NCBI GenBank assembly: GCA_964030475.1
Contig: CAXIPT010000001.1
Span: 27,204,003 to 27,268,002 of the forward strand
DNA from: Tethya wilhelma
Lineage: Eukaryota; Porifera; Demospongiae; Tethyida; Tethyidae
DNA: 64,000 bases
Direction of reading: 5' to 3'
Positions 1 through 11,037 of this stretch are shown here, piece after piece (position 1 is the first letter of the stretch; each line of letters opens with the position of its first letter). The translations under genes and the position numbers were made by a program. Under the pieces are notes generated by a model that had not been told where the DNA came from, made no database searches, and worked only from the letters and a program-made list of their open reading frames with translations.

Positions 1-345
1 GCTTTTGTTGCTTTGTAAAAGGACCTCAGGCCATTTCATACCAGTAGCTAAGCTTCTACTGTCTATGCTATGAAGCTCGCTCAGGCTCGTCCCCCAAAAT
101 TATGGGTGTGGCCTCGAAGCTTAGCGCTCCGAGAGGCTGAAAAGCCTCAGATCTCAGGAACTACAGACTTTTGTTGAATTCTTTGTGTAATTTTTTTAGA
201 TAATCTCGATTATTTTACCTTGGTATGCCGCTTTTGAAGACTGGAGCTGCCATTCTTGAGATATAGTTGGAACACACACACAAACACACACACACAGAAA
301 AAACGACTACCATTACCATACCCCCTGCTGCGCATGCGCACCAAG
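1..345 (+). repeat. Interspersed repeat, copy 1
   Basis: Bases 1-256 recur almost unchanged at 6549-6805, and a diverged inverted copy lies at about 46243-46510. The right end carries a palindromic stretch around TGCGCATGCGCA followed by CCAAGGGTTATAA, which the inverted copy also has near its end. This looks like a family of non-autonomous transposons or a longer dispersed repeat. I see no coding sequence in it. A short CA microsatellite lies at about 272-298. Confidence 0.6.
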
Positions 346-499
346 GGTTATAATAAAATTGAGCAGATATACTGCTATTTATGATGAAGATCTTTATATC
401 CATATAAAATATGAGCTTTCTATTATATGTTCCCAAATTTGTATAATCAGATAATTAATATTCATGGCAAAAATTAAAATTTCAACACAACTCCTAAAA

Positions 500-809
500 C
501 ATGAATTATTAATTAGGCGGTACGCTAAACCTGTTGCTATGGCAACCAAAACTTGACAACAGGTTCGTAGCATCATGAACTACAATATATTACTGGGGGG
601 TGAAATTTCACTATACCATTCATGAGATATGGCCGAGAAGAAGGGTTCGGATAGTGTGCATTTAATAGAAAATATTGAATATCTCTAATTAAAATATGTT
701 TCAAGACACCCCCCAGGAGGATTATGTTAATTATCATGTACTGATTTTGTGTACAAAATTTGGTTGCCATAGCAACCTTTTAACCGTACCGCCTAATTAA
801 TTATTCATG
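500..809. mobile_element. MITE with ~50-bp inverted repeats
   Basis: The left arm begins CATGAATTATTAATTAGGCG and continues through a GTTGCTATGGCAACC block near 530-545. The right arm is its inverse, ending at 809 in TTATTCATG. The roughly 310-bp unit has no reading frame of note. The arms match well for about 50 bases. I could not fix a target-site duplication by eye, so superfamily is open. Confidence 0.7.
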
Positions 810-931
810 ATTTGCTAATTAATGAAAGCCAAAAAGATCACATGACCTAATTTTAATGCCAATTGATTAACATATGACCAAGTAATTTGGTCATTCAGTT
901 TCAAAAAAAAATTCCAATTTATTATTGTAGC

Positions 932-1218
932 TTTGAATATTAATGAGGTCACAATTGGGCTAAGCAGCTGACCCTGGCCTCATGCTACCTATAGTGGCTA
1001 TACATCATGTAGTACCTTGTTGTAGTCGAGGGACCTTTAGAGGTGGTGGCATGGCAAAACTATCACATGATCCAACAGACTCACTAGTGCCCATGATACC
1101 TACACAAACATACGATGCATATTGAGGACACATCCTGGGGGAAGGTTGCAGATACTTTAAGAAAGATTGGCGAACCACAACTTGCTGAACAAGTCAGAGA
1201 ATATGACCATTGCAAAGG
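932..1218 (+). pseudogene. Decayed Death-domain exon of an NLR
   Basis: The 3' half (about 1126-1218) reads SWGKVADTLRKIGEPQLAEQ and runs into a GTAAGG donor. It matches the C-terminal half of the Death domains at 23260-23526 and 34282-34548 (SWEKIAVALRNIDQPQLATQ and similar). Upstream, the acceptor and first residues (LNINE, after TTGTAG near 931) can be recognised, but the frame soon meets a stop and the middle of the domain is not recognisable. No NACHT exon follows. I read it as a remnant of a duplicated NLR 5' end. Confidence 0.5.
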
Positions 1219-2519
1219 TAAGGTGTATACCATGTATCTCTATTCCATAAAAGTTGCTGTTGTAGCATATATAAAGATGGATAATCCAATCACAGTAGAG
1301 TTATAGTGTGATCTGTAACACATAATGTGTACAGTAGACTCTCCATAAAAGGATACTCCCAACAGCAGATATCTACCTTATGAGGTACCTGCCACTATTA
1401 AATTTTGGGTGCTTTCTAAGTACAGAATGTATAGGAAAAGCATGTAGTTGGGATATACGACTTTCTCCGTTACAGTGCAGCTCATCTCATGCAAGTGGTC
1501 TATCCATATTAAATCCTAGCCTAAATAGTGGACAGTAGGCGTGGCATTGGACAGTCGTAACATATGCTGGTATTGTGAAATTTTCTTGTTCAAAAATAGG
1601 TTTCAAATCTAGACACAGCGGCATGATTAATCTTATTTTATGCAGGTTTTAATATACAGGGAGGAAGAAAAAGGAGCTTGGTACACACTGCTCACACACA
1701 TGTGGAAAGTTATTACATGAGCTTTAGGCAAGTGCATGATGATACACAATTACATGTGGGCATACTGGCACTTGATGATGCAAACTATTACTGTACTGAA
1801 AAACAATACCTTTCCTTTGAGTTCCAGAGCTACTTGCCATCTCCTAGAGGCTGGTCACTTTGAGGTCAAGACACTCTTGACTATTCAAGAAAGGTAGACA
1901 GTATAATGAGTATGTTACCATTCACTGGCAAACCAATTAGCACACTTTGTTCAATAAATAGCCCCACCCACACTTTAAACTTTCCTTCATACCACACAGT
2001 ATTCAAACTGACACCATACACTATAGAGCCAGGAGTTTAATAGCTTACATTGTATTTGGGAGACTCATGACTTAATAACCCACTCTTATACATTGGCTTG
2101 CACTTGGTATACTTCTATAAAACATACCCAACATATATCGATCATTTATAGGACAATTTTAAATACTGGCTCAGTTTGATGGCCCTACAGCTAAAGTTTA
2201 ACATTCACAATTAGTGGAGGCGCTTGTAGCATAATGTCTCGGGGCTAGAGACGTGTCGACCTTGCTTTATACTAAATCACAGAGAACGCTGATTCAGCTA
2301 TTCTGTGACTTATTGGGTCACACACAGCACACAAGAACAGAAAGACTGCTCACAGCATACACTGTGCCACAAACATAGCTAGAATCTAAACAAATTTAAA
2401 ATACATTTAGTTGCTTGACTATAAATGTGTACAACGTACCTCAATGTCAGCTAGAACTGAAGCCAGAAGGGCAAAAAACAGGACCAGCAAGTATAGCAAA
2501 CCGAGCGCAGTGCAGGTTT
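1219..2519. other. No gene seen
   Basis: I find no exon with family similarity here. A 61-codon open frame at 1678-1863 has no recognisable domain and no clear splice context. The stretch is probably decayed intron or spacer. Confidence 0.5.
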
Positions 2520-2965
2520 AGATTTGTCACGTGATCTACTGACTATGCTTCCTGCGCATGCCCAATGAAATTGCGGTACTTTTGATTTGAGATTCACAGC
2601 ATGATTCCTATAAAGCATCAACTTTTCCATCTTCATCTAAGGACTACCTTGAGCTGGTGCTGCTCTGTCTGCTCCAGTTGTTTTCAGCTCTCACACACCT
2701 CTACAATAACGGTGTCTGCCATCGTGATGCCAGACTGAAAAATCTGCTCGTGACTCAAGTTGGCCAGCACTGGCTACTTTGGTTCAGCTTTGCTCTCCAT
2801 CGATCAGGACCTGTCACTGCCACCACTTTCATCTATGGCTATGACGAGCTGCAGTGGTTGGGGGGAGCTGGCTCCAGACTACCACCAGAGGTCACCAACA
2901 CACCCGAGAATGCACAGACATGGACTGCTTTTGAAGCCATGGCTTGCCATGGGTTTACAGACACA
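2520..2965 (+). pseudogene. PEAK-like pseudokinase fragment, copy 1
   Basis: From about 2641 to 2923 the translation follows the kinase C-lobe of the PEAK-like gene at 58393-61574: CHRDARLKNLLV in place of CHRDVGLENLLV, then FALHRSGPVTATT and LPPEVTNTPENAQ. It breaks off there, and the next bases match the sequence just beyond the stop of copy 2 (the inverse of about 20770-20795), so the rest of the lobe is deleted. Its upstream flank (about 2540-2640) matches the inverse of 21720-21800, which ties it to copy 2 rather than to the intact gene. The full N-terminal part is absent. It lies tail-to-tail with the NLR terminal exon at 3146-3251. Non-functional. Confidence 0.75.
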
Positions 2966-3483
2966 AATAGTATCAGTATTTGGCAGATGTAATGACTTGA
3001 ATGATACTTTAGTTAATAATAATAATGTTTGTTAACAATTAATGTGTACACATTCAATTAAAAATTGGTGTTGCAAAATGTAAAGAAAAAACAAAACAAA
3101 AATTTAAACAAAAATCCAACATACTCATAACAGCAATGGACGTTCTTATAGATTCAAATCTAAAGTACAAAGTTCACTGTCCAATTTTCTCTCCTCTGCT
3201 GCCTTTCTCAGTTCAGCATTTCCACTCTCAGTGAATTTGTTCCAATTCAGGCTGTATATAAGTGCATGTACACAACAATCATTCAGTATCTACGTATCAT
3301 CAACACATCAAGTATGCCAGATATGTAGATCATCAATTAGTACTAGTTATAAACTGTACGACAACACCAAGTTGCATGTACATACAGGCATAATTATACA
3401 AACAAATTACATCATGGGAAGCCATAAATTAATTTTTTTATTAGTAACAATGATCATAATGTTAACATTACTGTGGAGCACCC

Positions 3484-3610
3484 TTAGCCTCGTTCCCAGG
3501 CTCTCCCCCTCCATTATATTTGCCCCTCAAAAGATGAGGAGGCCGGGGAAGAAAAGGGAAGGAGAAAGGAGATCAAAGAAGGAGGAGAGCCTGGTCGGGA
3601 ATAATCAGCT
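3484..3610. repeat. Dispersed repeat in last NLR intron
   Basis: A block with AGCCTCGTTCCCAGGCTCTC at one end and GGAGAGCCTGGTCGGGAA at the other, around a purine-rich core, recurs in the last intron of other NLR copies: about 27786-27905, 51515-51630 and 57795-57925. The ends are roughly inverted, as in a short MITE. A related short form (about 48990-49040, 54315-54365, 55590-55640) sits inside decayed LRR exons. Confidence 0.6.
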
Positions 3611-4582
3611 CTTTGATCTAACTCCCATGGCACACTGGATGACTCTGAGGCAACTAAAGCTGTCTCTTCTCTTGTGATGTTTCAGTTTGGATGGTAAAGA
3701 TTGACCACAACTTGTACCACTACACCACCAGCAGAAATGGAAACAATAAGTACTTCACTTCTGAAAATGTACTTTGCCCACTAAAATGGTGAGTGATTTG
3801 CTCACTACAATCATGCCAATCATGACCATGGCCAGGCTTAGTAGCTAGTGTATATAATGATACTAGAATATCTCAGCTTTGGTACAAACCACTCTAAATG
3901 CTTACAGTGTTTAGCTCTCATCAATCTCTCAAACACATTTACTGAAAAAGTACACACAGTCATGCTGATTGAGGCCTGGGGCAATACACCACTAGTGACC
4001 ATGTTTTTATTAGAATGATGGCAAATAAAAATGAGTGGGCAGGTACAAGTGGCACCATCTTATTAAAACAACTTACAAAAGAGTTGCCAGTTTGGGAGCT
4101 GTTGTGATCAGCCTAGTCAAGTGTTTCACACTCTCATCACTGATAGAGTTATGATCCAAACTGTAGAGGAAACAAACAAACAAACAAATGATATAATGGT
4201 ATAGTCATTGTTGCATGATCACAAGATTGTATCATGAAAAGACGAATGATAGTATTGCACGAAAGGTGAGAGAGATAACTAATTATAAGTTGTTGGCCTG
4301 CCCATTACACTTTGTGACTTTTGGTTCAATTTTTACATCAACTACAACTGGGAAATTGAAGTTCACAAGATGATGGCTTAGAGGATACAGTTGTGTGTAT
4401 TTACAGAGACATATCTCTCATGTCCTTTGCTTCCCCTATGATATGCTATGTGCACACCACTCCTCACTGATGGCTCAGAGGAGTGGCTTCTTAATGATGG
4501 GTGTAAAGGTCAAGGGGTGTGGCACCCACTGGAAATGAAGGATGTCCAATGTGCTAAAGGTGCATCATAACTATACAGTCTC

Positions 4583-5205
4583 TATGGAGCTTAATTCATG
4601 CCAAAATTCAGTGGTCAGTTTAGTTGTCAATTCAGTGGTCAGTTCAGTTGTCACTTCAGTTTGGCAATTCAGTGGTCAATTTAGTTGTCAATTCAGTGGT
4701 CAGTTCAGTTTTCAATTCAGTTGTCAGTTCAGTTTTCAGTGCAGTGGTCGATTCAGTTCAGTTGTCAGTTCAGTTTTCACCAGTGCAGTGGTCAATTCAG
4801 TGGTCAATTCAGTGGTCAGTTCAGTTGTCAGTTCAGTTTTCAATTCAGTTTTAAGTTCAGTTTTCAATTCAGTGGTCNGAATTGACCACTGAATTGAAAA
4901 CTGAACTTAAAACTGAATTGAAAACTGAACTGACAACTGAACTGACCACTGAATTGACCACTGCACTGAAAACTGAACTAACAACTGAACTGAATTGACC
5001 ACTGCACTGAAAACTGAACTGACAACTGATTTAAAATTGAAAACTGAACTGACCACTAAATTGAAAACTGAACTTAAAACTGAATTGAAAACTGAACTGA
5101 CCACTGAATTGACAACTGAACTTAAAAACTGAATTGAAAACTGAACTGACCACTGAATTGACAACTAAACTGACCACTGAATTTTGGCATGAATTAAGCT
5201 CCATA
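4583..5205. mobile_element. Foldback element with minisatellite arms
   Basis: Both arms are built from a degenerate 12-bp unit close to CAGTGGTCAATT, in opposite orientations, and meet at the unknown base at 4878. The outer ends are ATGGAGCTTAATTCATGCC and its inverse. The flanks carry CAGTCTCT on the left and AAGTCTCT on the right, a near-perfect 8-bp duplication. The homologous intron at about 28880 has a single AGTCTCT and no insert. That supports a transposed foldback unit rather than only an assembly fold. Open frames across it, made of QFSVQFS-like repeats, are by-products of the tandem unit. Confidence 0.65.
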
Positions 5206-5313
5206 AGTCTCTTTATACTGTAAACTTACTCCAGGTACTGCAGGTTGGTATAGTGAGAAAGACCTTCTGCCAGGGATTGAGCACCATCATCACCAATGTT
5301 GTTGCTTAGTAGG

Positions 5314-6280
5314 CTGTATGTGATTAAGAGAAGAGAGAGAAATAGAGCATCAGTAACAAGATCGAAGTATTCAGTGCGTGTGTGACATACATTGTGGACC
5401 CAGTTTCTCTATAAGAATATTTTATTGACATTTCTATGGTTTAATAATGTGACTTAACCAGGTGCTCAAATTTTGGCATAAGACTTCAAGCGATCCTCCA
5501 GCTTTATAATTATAATAATAATACTAGCAAATGCCTACAACATTTTGGGGGCGAGCATGAGCATGTGTTTAAGTATCAGTGCTTGCATGAGTGAATATTC
5601 AGGTTGATCATTTGTTTCTGATCGTATGATAGTAAACATTGACCATGAAATGGTGCTTTGTCTTCAGCGGCTGTGTGGTTAGCTGCATGGTGATTGTGCT
5701 AGTCACTGTCTCTTGGCAATCTTGGTGTTCTCTCTTCTTGCTTTTTTTCACTTTGCTGTTGAGCATGCCTTTTCTTGCCTGATTTGCCTCATTGATGCTA
5801 CCTACTGCTCTGCTTTCTCTCTGCCTAGTGTTTATTGCCATACAAATATCTATGAGCATGTGTGAGTATTCACGTATCACGCAAGTCAATAATCTATTTC
5901 TTCTTTGTCTTTCTAACCTTTTTGCCTAGATCTCGCAGTTTTTTCATTTCAGTTCACAAAGCTGTGCAGCACTGTTCTATGCTGCGTACACGCACTAGCT
6001 ACAGTCAGCTAGCTTAAGCGCTCCGTGGATCCTGAGAGCTAGCTAGCTAGCTCCACCTACAACTACATGATGTCATACGTTGTAAAATTTTTTTTACCTA
6101 AATTGCAAAATTAGAACAGGAAGCGTTATTTACGGAATATGCGTACAGACATCACACAGACGGAAGTGCATAGATTTGAATGCCATGTAACATATATGTG
6201 GGGCTCGCTCAGAGGAGTGGCTTCTTAATGATGTGTGTAAAGGTCAAGGGGTGTGGCACCCACTGTAATGAAGGCACCAA
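5314..6280. other. No gene seen
   Basis: Mostly low-complexity AT-rich spacer. A 93-codon minus-strand frame at 5608-5889 shows no domain I recognise. A short block near 6205-6260 repeats the AGAGGAGTGGCTTCTTAATG motif found in NLR introns (about 4480, 28790, 50400, 56930). Confidence 0.4.
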
Positions 6281-6419
6281 GGTGCAGAACCCTTGGTGCG
6301 TATACATACTGAATCTTATAAGTATTTTGATGGTATTTGATATATTATAGCAGTCTATTGTGTAGTCTAATATTATATTGTTATTTCTGTATAATGTAGT
6401 TGGATGAGTGTGTATCAAT

Positions 6420-6805
6420 AAGCAGGTCTGCAGCTATGCTATGGGACTCGCTCAGGCTCGCCCCTCATGCTTGCCCCAAAATTTTAACAGGATGAATGGG
6501 TGTGGCCTCGAAGCTTAGCTCAGATAGGCTGAAAAGCCTCAGATTTCAGAAACTATAGGCTTTTGTTGCTTTGTAAAAGGACCTCAGGCCATTTCATATC
6601 AGTAGCCTGTCTATGCTATGAAGCTCACTCAGGCTCGTCCCCCAAAATTATGGGTGTGGCCTCGAAGCTTAGCACTCAAAGAGGCTGAAAAGCCTCAGAT
6701 CTCAGGAACTACAGGCTTTTGTTGAATTCTTTGTGTAATTTTTTTAGATAATCTCGATTATTTTACCTTGGTATGCCGCTTTTGAAGACTGGAGCTGCCG
6801 TTCTT
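6420..6805 (+). repeat. Interspersed repeat, copy 2
   Basis: Bases 6549-6805 match 1-256 with few differences, including the GGCTGAAAAGCCTCAGATCT block. A further partial tandem unit precedes it at 6430-6548. The copy stops at the unknown base at 6806, where a different contig begins. Confidence 0.7.
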
Positions 6806-6806
6806 N

Positions 6807-7217
6807 GCAACTTCTGAAAGAACTTTTTCAACCATGAGAAGGCTGAAAACATATCTTAGATCATCAATGACACAAGAAAGACTTAATCACATTCTGTTGC
6901 TTCATTGTCACAAATCAAAAACGGACAAGATTGATGTACGCCAGATTGCCAGTAGTTTTGTTAGTGTAAATGAGAGAAGAGAACAATATTTTGGACGATT
7001 ATCATCATGATTTTTAACTTTTTTTTAATAACAATCCATACAGTAATTAAGTGATCAGTTGTTGATTCAGTTCTATAACCCCAAAATTCCTCAGATTTCG
7101 CCTCAGAGCATCCAAACCTTTCTGGGGGGAGGGCATGTCCCCAGACCCCCCCTAGATGGGTGCTGCTGGAGACAGCACTATAGCCCCCCCAACCTGAAAT
7201 AGCTTCCTACGCCTATG
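6807..7217 (+). mobile_element. hAT transposase C-terminal remnant
   Basis: From 6807 to the stop at 7010 the frame reads 67 residues of a hAT transposase dimerisation region of the ZMYM1/TTF-type group: SERTFSTMRRLKTYLRSSMT, then ERLNHILLLH, and finally FVSVNERREQYFG. The rest of the transposase is missing because the contig starts at 6807. Downstream, about 7080-7217 is C-rich and ends AGCTTCCTACGCCTATG, which resembles the inverted terminus common in this group, so I place the element's 3' end near 7217. A fossil with no complete catalytic domain. Confidence 0.75.
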
Positions 7218-8532
7218 CGTTTGCTAATTTTTATCTGACGCACCCTTTTGGGACTTAGAAAATTTTTGCAAGGTCATCTCTAGGAAAAGGTCGTCACAAT
7301 TAAATAGGTTTAGAGCTTGAAATTTGACTGTTTTACTTGTACTTAGTGTTTGCAGAGCTGAGTGTCCATCTGCAGATAAAAAAACAAAGGTAGAGACAAC
7401 AGATTCTGCTCAACTCAGTGCTAGCTAGTTATAGCTATAGTCTCAGTGACTTTCACCGTGATTGCCCATTGGCATTGCTGTCATGATGGCCTTTTGTGTC
7501 TGCTTTGATTTTCTACATAATCATTCAGTGATCAGTCAAGAAGTCGACATAGCTGAGTACATGCAGCAGCAGTGATCCAATGCTTGAATGGCTAGCAACT
7601 GCACTGCAAGTTGTGAAGATGATGAGCCTGAAAGTCAGTTTTCTGTAATTATACATACTTTACTAGTTTCAGAAGTCTGCATTGATCAGTAGCCTAGTAG
7701 GCTGAATAAGGCATGCAGCTCAGTAAGTTCAAGTTGAGACTTGTGACACCATATTATTATCATAGATTATTATGGTAATAGAATCATGTATGCATGAAGT
7801 TGGATTGTATAAAGTGGCTAAATCTGTGGAGATTGAACTTCTGCAGAGGCTTTTGATCACTTCTCACAATCTGATTGAGTAGAACAATACTTAATGAGTT
7901 TATTTTACTTGCTTTCATATATAGGCAGTCTCTAAGAGACTGTATATGCAATCTTTCTCATCTTCTCCCTTCCAGTCTCCTCTTGCCAATTAGAATTACG
8001 GTCTGGAGGGCAAGTGTGCTCATTAGCGTAATCATTAGTATTGCTGCAGTACATTAGCAATGAACACAGAAGCCCTGAAACTTCAGGAAATTGTGGGCGA
8101 GCTAAGCTGCATAAGGAAGACATTTACAGAAGAGGTGTGGGAGGGTCAAACTGAGCCATGCCCATCATTCCAGCTGCCGTGCCACGCGTGGATCTTGCAT
8201 TTGAAGTAGGGATGAATATCCAGCTATTTGGTCTCTAAACCTTAACTTCTTGCAAGTAATAATCAAAAGTTTGACATTATTGGGTGTAATGCTACCTATT
8301 GTTGTTGGTTTAGTTGCTTTTTAAACAATTAATATAAAGAAAATAAAAGCTAAATTCTAAGAACAGTAAAATTAACACGACCATGACATTATCTGGTAAG
8401 CTGTCCTGCCCAGCCAGACAGAAAGAAGTTTGCAGTTATGGTTGGTATTCAGAACTATCAGTATAAGTTAGGCAATGTAATAAATTGCATTAACTATTGT
8501 GTACCATCCTGCAGAAGCCAAAAATATGTGTC
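7218..8532. other. No gene seen
   Basis: Nothing recognisable. One 49-codon plus-strand frame (8060-8209) has codon-like composition but no family I know and no downstream exon. Confidence 0.4.
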
Positions 8533-8733
8533 AAGAGTGTATTAAGGAGAGTACGTAACTACATACATGAAGTATTACACGCACGTTTCGACTGAATGAC
8601 ATCACAATCCTTGTAAGGTAATGATATTTACATTTGACACCCACTTAACTTACAAGGATTGTGATGTCATTCAGTCAAAACGTGTGTGCAATACTTCATG
8701 TATGTAGTTGCGTACTCTCCTTAATACACTCTT
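8533..8733. repeat. Long hairpin (85-bp arms)
   Basis: The left arm 8533-8617 and right arm 8649-8733 are near-perfect inverses separated by a 31-base loop. The inner arm carries ACATCACAATCCTTGTAAG and its inverse. There is no coding capacity. It is most likely a foldback MITE, though transcription would give a long double-stranded RNA. Just downstream, 8780-8910 is another AT/CG-poor repeat with TTTTCGCGT-like motifs. Confidence 0.75.
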
Positions 8734-9207
8734 GCTTTCACACATGAACATCATTAATGTGATGTTTGCAGTTTCACCACCATGTACCGTAGTTTGAGAT
8801 ATTTTCGCGTTAAAAATATTCCGTACGTTAAAATTTCGCGTGTTTAATTTTCGCACACGGCGATGCGTACGAAAATTTCCCCAATGCGAATATTAGTCAA
8901 ATTACGGTATGATGCAATAACACACACACAGTACAAACCAACAAGTAGATCAGAGTGGAGGACTATTCACAGACATGGATTTATTGAGCAATAGTCCAAA
9001 ATCTAACAAATAGCTCAGTGCTTGACAATGCAGAGTAGATTGTATCCAAAATTTTACTTGATCTCTTCGGCTGCCCGATGTTAGCTGGTACACAGTAGAT
9101 ACTTGCTCTGTAGAATGTACATAAGTGACAGTTTAATGTAACAAAAAGATTTCACAAGCTGCTGGTTGTTCTCTCAAAGTTCTTGGCAGATCACACAGTA
9201 AAAGAAG

Positions 9208-9427
9208 TCATACATGAAGCCTCGAGAGCATGTCAGAATCACCACAAGTGTTCTTGATAAGAGCTTGATCTATGGTTATGGAGTAGTTGTACAAACAGCA
9301 GTTTCCTTGATCCTTCACCAAAGCGACTTTTAGGAAGCCTTCTTCTTGGTACTCCACGTGTTGCTTGTAGTACTTTATGATAGGCGTAGGTATTCTAATT
9401 AACGCACTTGCCCTCCCAGCCGTATAT
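9208..9427 (-). CDS. Unidentified gene, 3' terminal exon
   Basis: On the minus strand an AG acceptor at 9428-9430 opens a 220-base exon with no stop until TGA at 9208-9210. It encodes about 73 residues, including IPTPIIKYYKQHVEYQEEGF and ALVKDQGNCCLYNYSITIDQ, and ends MLSRLHV. The even composition and lack of simple repeats look like true coding sequence. An AATAAA on the same strand at 8980-8985 would give a 3' UTR of about 220 bases. I do not recognise the family and cannot find the upstream exons, which may lie in 9.4-11 kb or be lost at a contig edge. Confidence 0.4.
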
Positions 9428-11035
9428 CTAATTTAACAAAGTACAAGTAATGAATATCTGCCATTATGTCACGGATTCGTGACAATCGTCCTCTAAGTGT
9501 TAAGAATCCTTTTAGTGCTAAGCGCTCAGTTTTTGCAGAGTTATTCACGTGAATATTTGTATTGCACTAATGGGCCATCCGTGCCATTCCTGTGTACCCA
9601 GTACTACTGTACTGGGAATGGTTGTGACAAATGACATTATTGTAATTATCACATGAAAATGCTTACATAGTATTACCTGCATAAACAAAATCATGATACT
9701 ATTAAGACTACTACCCAAATTTTCAAATCAAATTAAGACAATTAAGACTAAATTAAGATAAAATCATACATTATTATTTCAGATGAGAATAAGATAATGG
9801 TTCATATGTTATTGTGATTTAAGTAAGACAATCGTTCAGATATTACTACTCTATTCATATTTTTTTCAGATAAGTTAGTTCATACTTTTTAATTTTAGAG
9901 ATTCGCTTTAGACATTTTCCCAGATAAAAACGTCCAGTAGTGTAAACACACACACACACAAAGACTCATTTAATTCCAACTAATCCACACTGATCGAGCA
10001 CAAAAAGTGCATGTTTTTTTGAGGACAGGCTGGGTCACATAAAAATTGTATATAAGATGACATATTGTGAATAAAAATTTGTTTACTTCAACTATTGACA
10101 AAATTGCACCCGCAGATGATGATAATCATTAAAGTATAAATGAATATTTAATGATATTTCAATATCCATGACAGATAGATGGCTTCTTTTTGTTTTCACA
10201 GTTTTAGGTCACAATTGTAAGTTAATATCGTCAATCGTATATATCTTCATATACTACATTTTTGTCAGAGGTCAGGTATAATTCTACATGTACAAGTAGA
10301 AAAAACATTGGAAATGTAATGAGACACAGGATTGGCTAAATCGTAAAAAGAACGCAAACAAGATGGAATGGCTGTTTAGAGTGTGTGCAGAATTCTTCCT
10401 GTATGGGCTGCATTTAACAATCTCCTTATAGAGTCTCTCATTTTGCCCACAGGAAGAATTCTTTACACTTATCTTTTTACTCGATAAAATTGATCATACC
10501 TAATAAATTTTTGATTTATATAAATGTTTTTATAGTTCAAGTAGCTCCAGTATATGCCCGGTCATCTGGGAAGTACCCAAACCAATCATCGCAGTTTCAG
10601 TCCCTTTGAACTTTCAACCAGTGCATGGTAACCTATGGATATAAGCAGGACCACTACCTTATGAAGGAGGCTGGGTAGTCCAAGGATGAAGCATCATTCT
10701 TCTGTATCTCCAAGTATATGAAAAGCTAGCCACCGTGACTTAATTTATCTACTTTTGTATGGCATATTACTATCAAAAGATAAAAGTGTGAAGATGATAT
10801 ACACAGTTTTGGAGCAATGATAAGATGTGGTTACCTGACCTATTAATGAGGAACGCAAGGGTGGAATACAACCAAAAAAGCTTAAGATACATACTACTGT
10901 TTACTCCTAACCATCTCTGTGACCTTTGAAATGAATTAAGCTACAGAAATGCTCGATAAAATTGATGAAATAATGTATGTATTTTGAAAAAAAAAGTTTA
11001 AATCTTAATAATTGTATCTATTTGGAATCGGACCA
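9428..11035. other. No gene seen
   Basis: AT-rich sequence with no recognisable exon. It may hold introns of the gene whose last exon is at 9208-9427. Confidence 0.35.
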
Positions 11036-11037
11036 TA

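Larger units (their letters stand above)
3146..5313 (-). pseudogene. 3' end of an NLR (LRR exons), copy G
   Basis: Three minus-strand exons of the NLR family are visible: 5230-5313 (LRR, core NNIGDDGAQSLAEGL), 4077-4160 (LRR, NSISDESVKHLTRLI) and the terminal exon 3146-3251, ending KLDSELCTLDLNL and stop. Each LRR exon is 84 nt, encodes one 28-residue ribonuclease-inhibitor-type repeat and is flanked by phase-2 splice sites. No NACHT or Death exon is seen upstream on this strand before unrelated sequence begins, so this is a truncated copy. The intron between the two LRR exons holds an inverted-repeat element (4583-5205) and the last intron holds a dispersed repeat (about 3484-3610). Confidence 0.7.

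Noticed and set aside
1678..1863. 61-codon frame as a gene
   Set aside because: No domain, and no acceptor or donor consistent with a neighbouring exon.
4542..5164. Several open frames rich in QFSVQFS or SSVVSSVF repeats
   Set aside because: They are translations of the 12-bp tandem unit in the foldback arms. The unit is open in several frames on both strands and has no start or splice context.
8060..8209. 49-codon plus-strand frame as a small gene
   Set aside because: No homology that I recognise, no splice sites that connect it and no promoter; too short to call.
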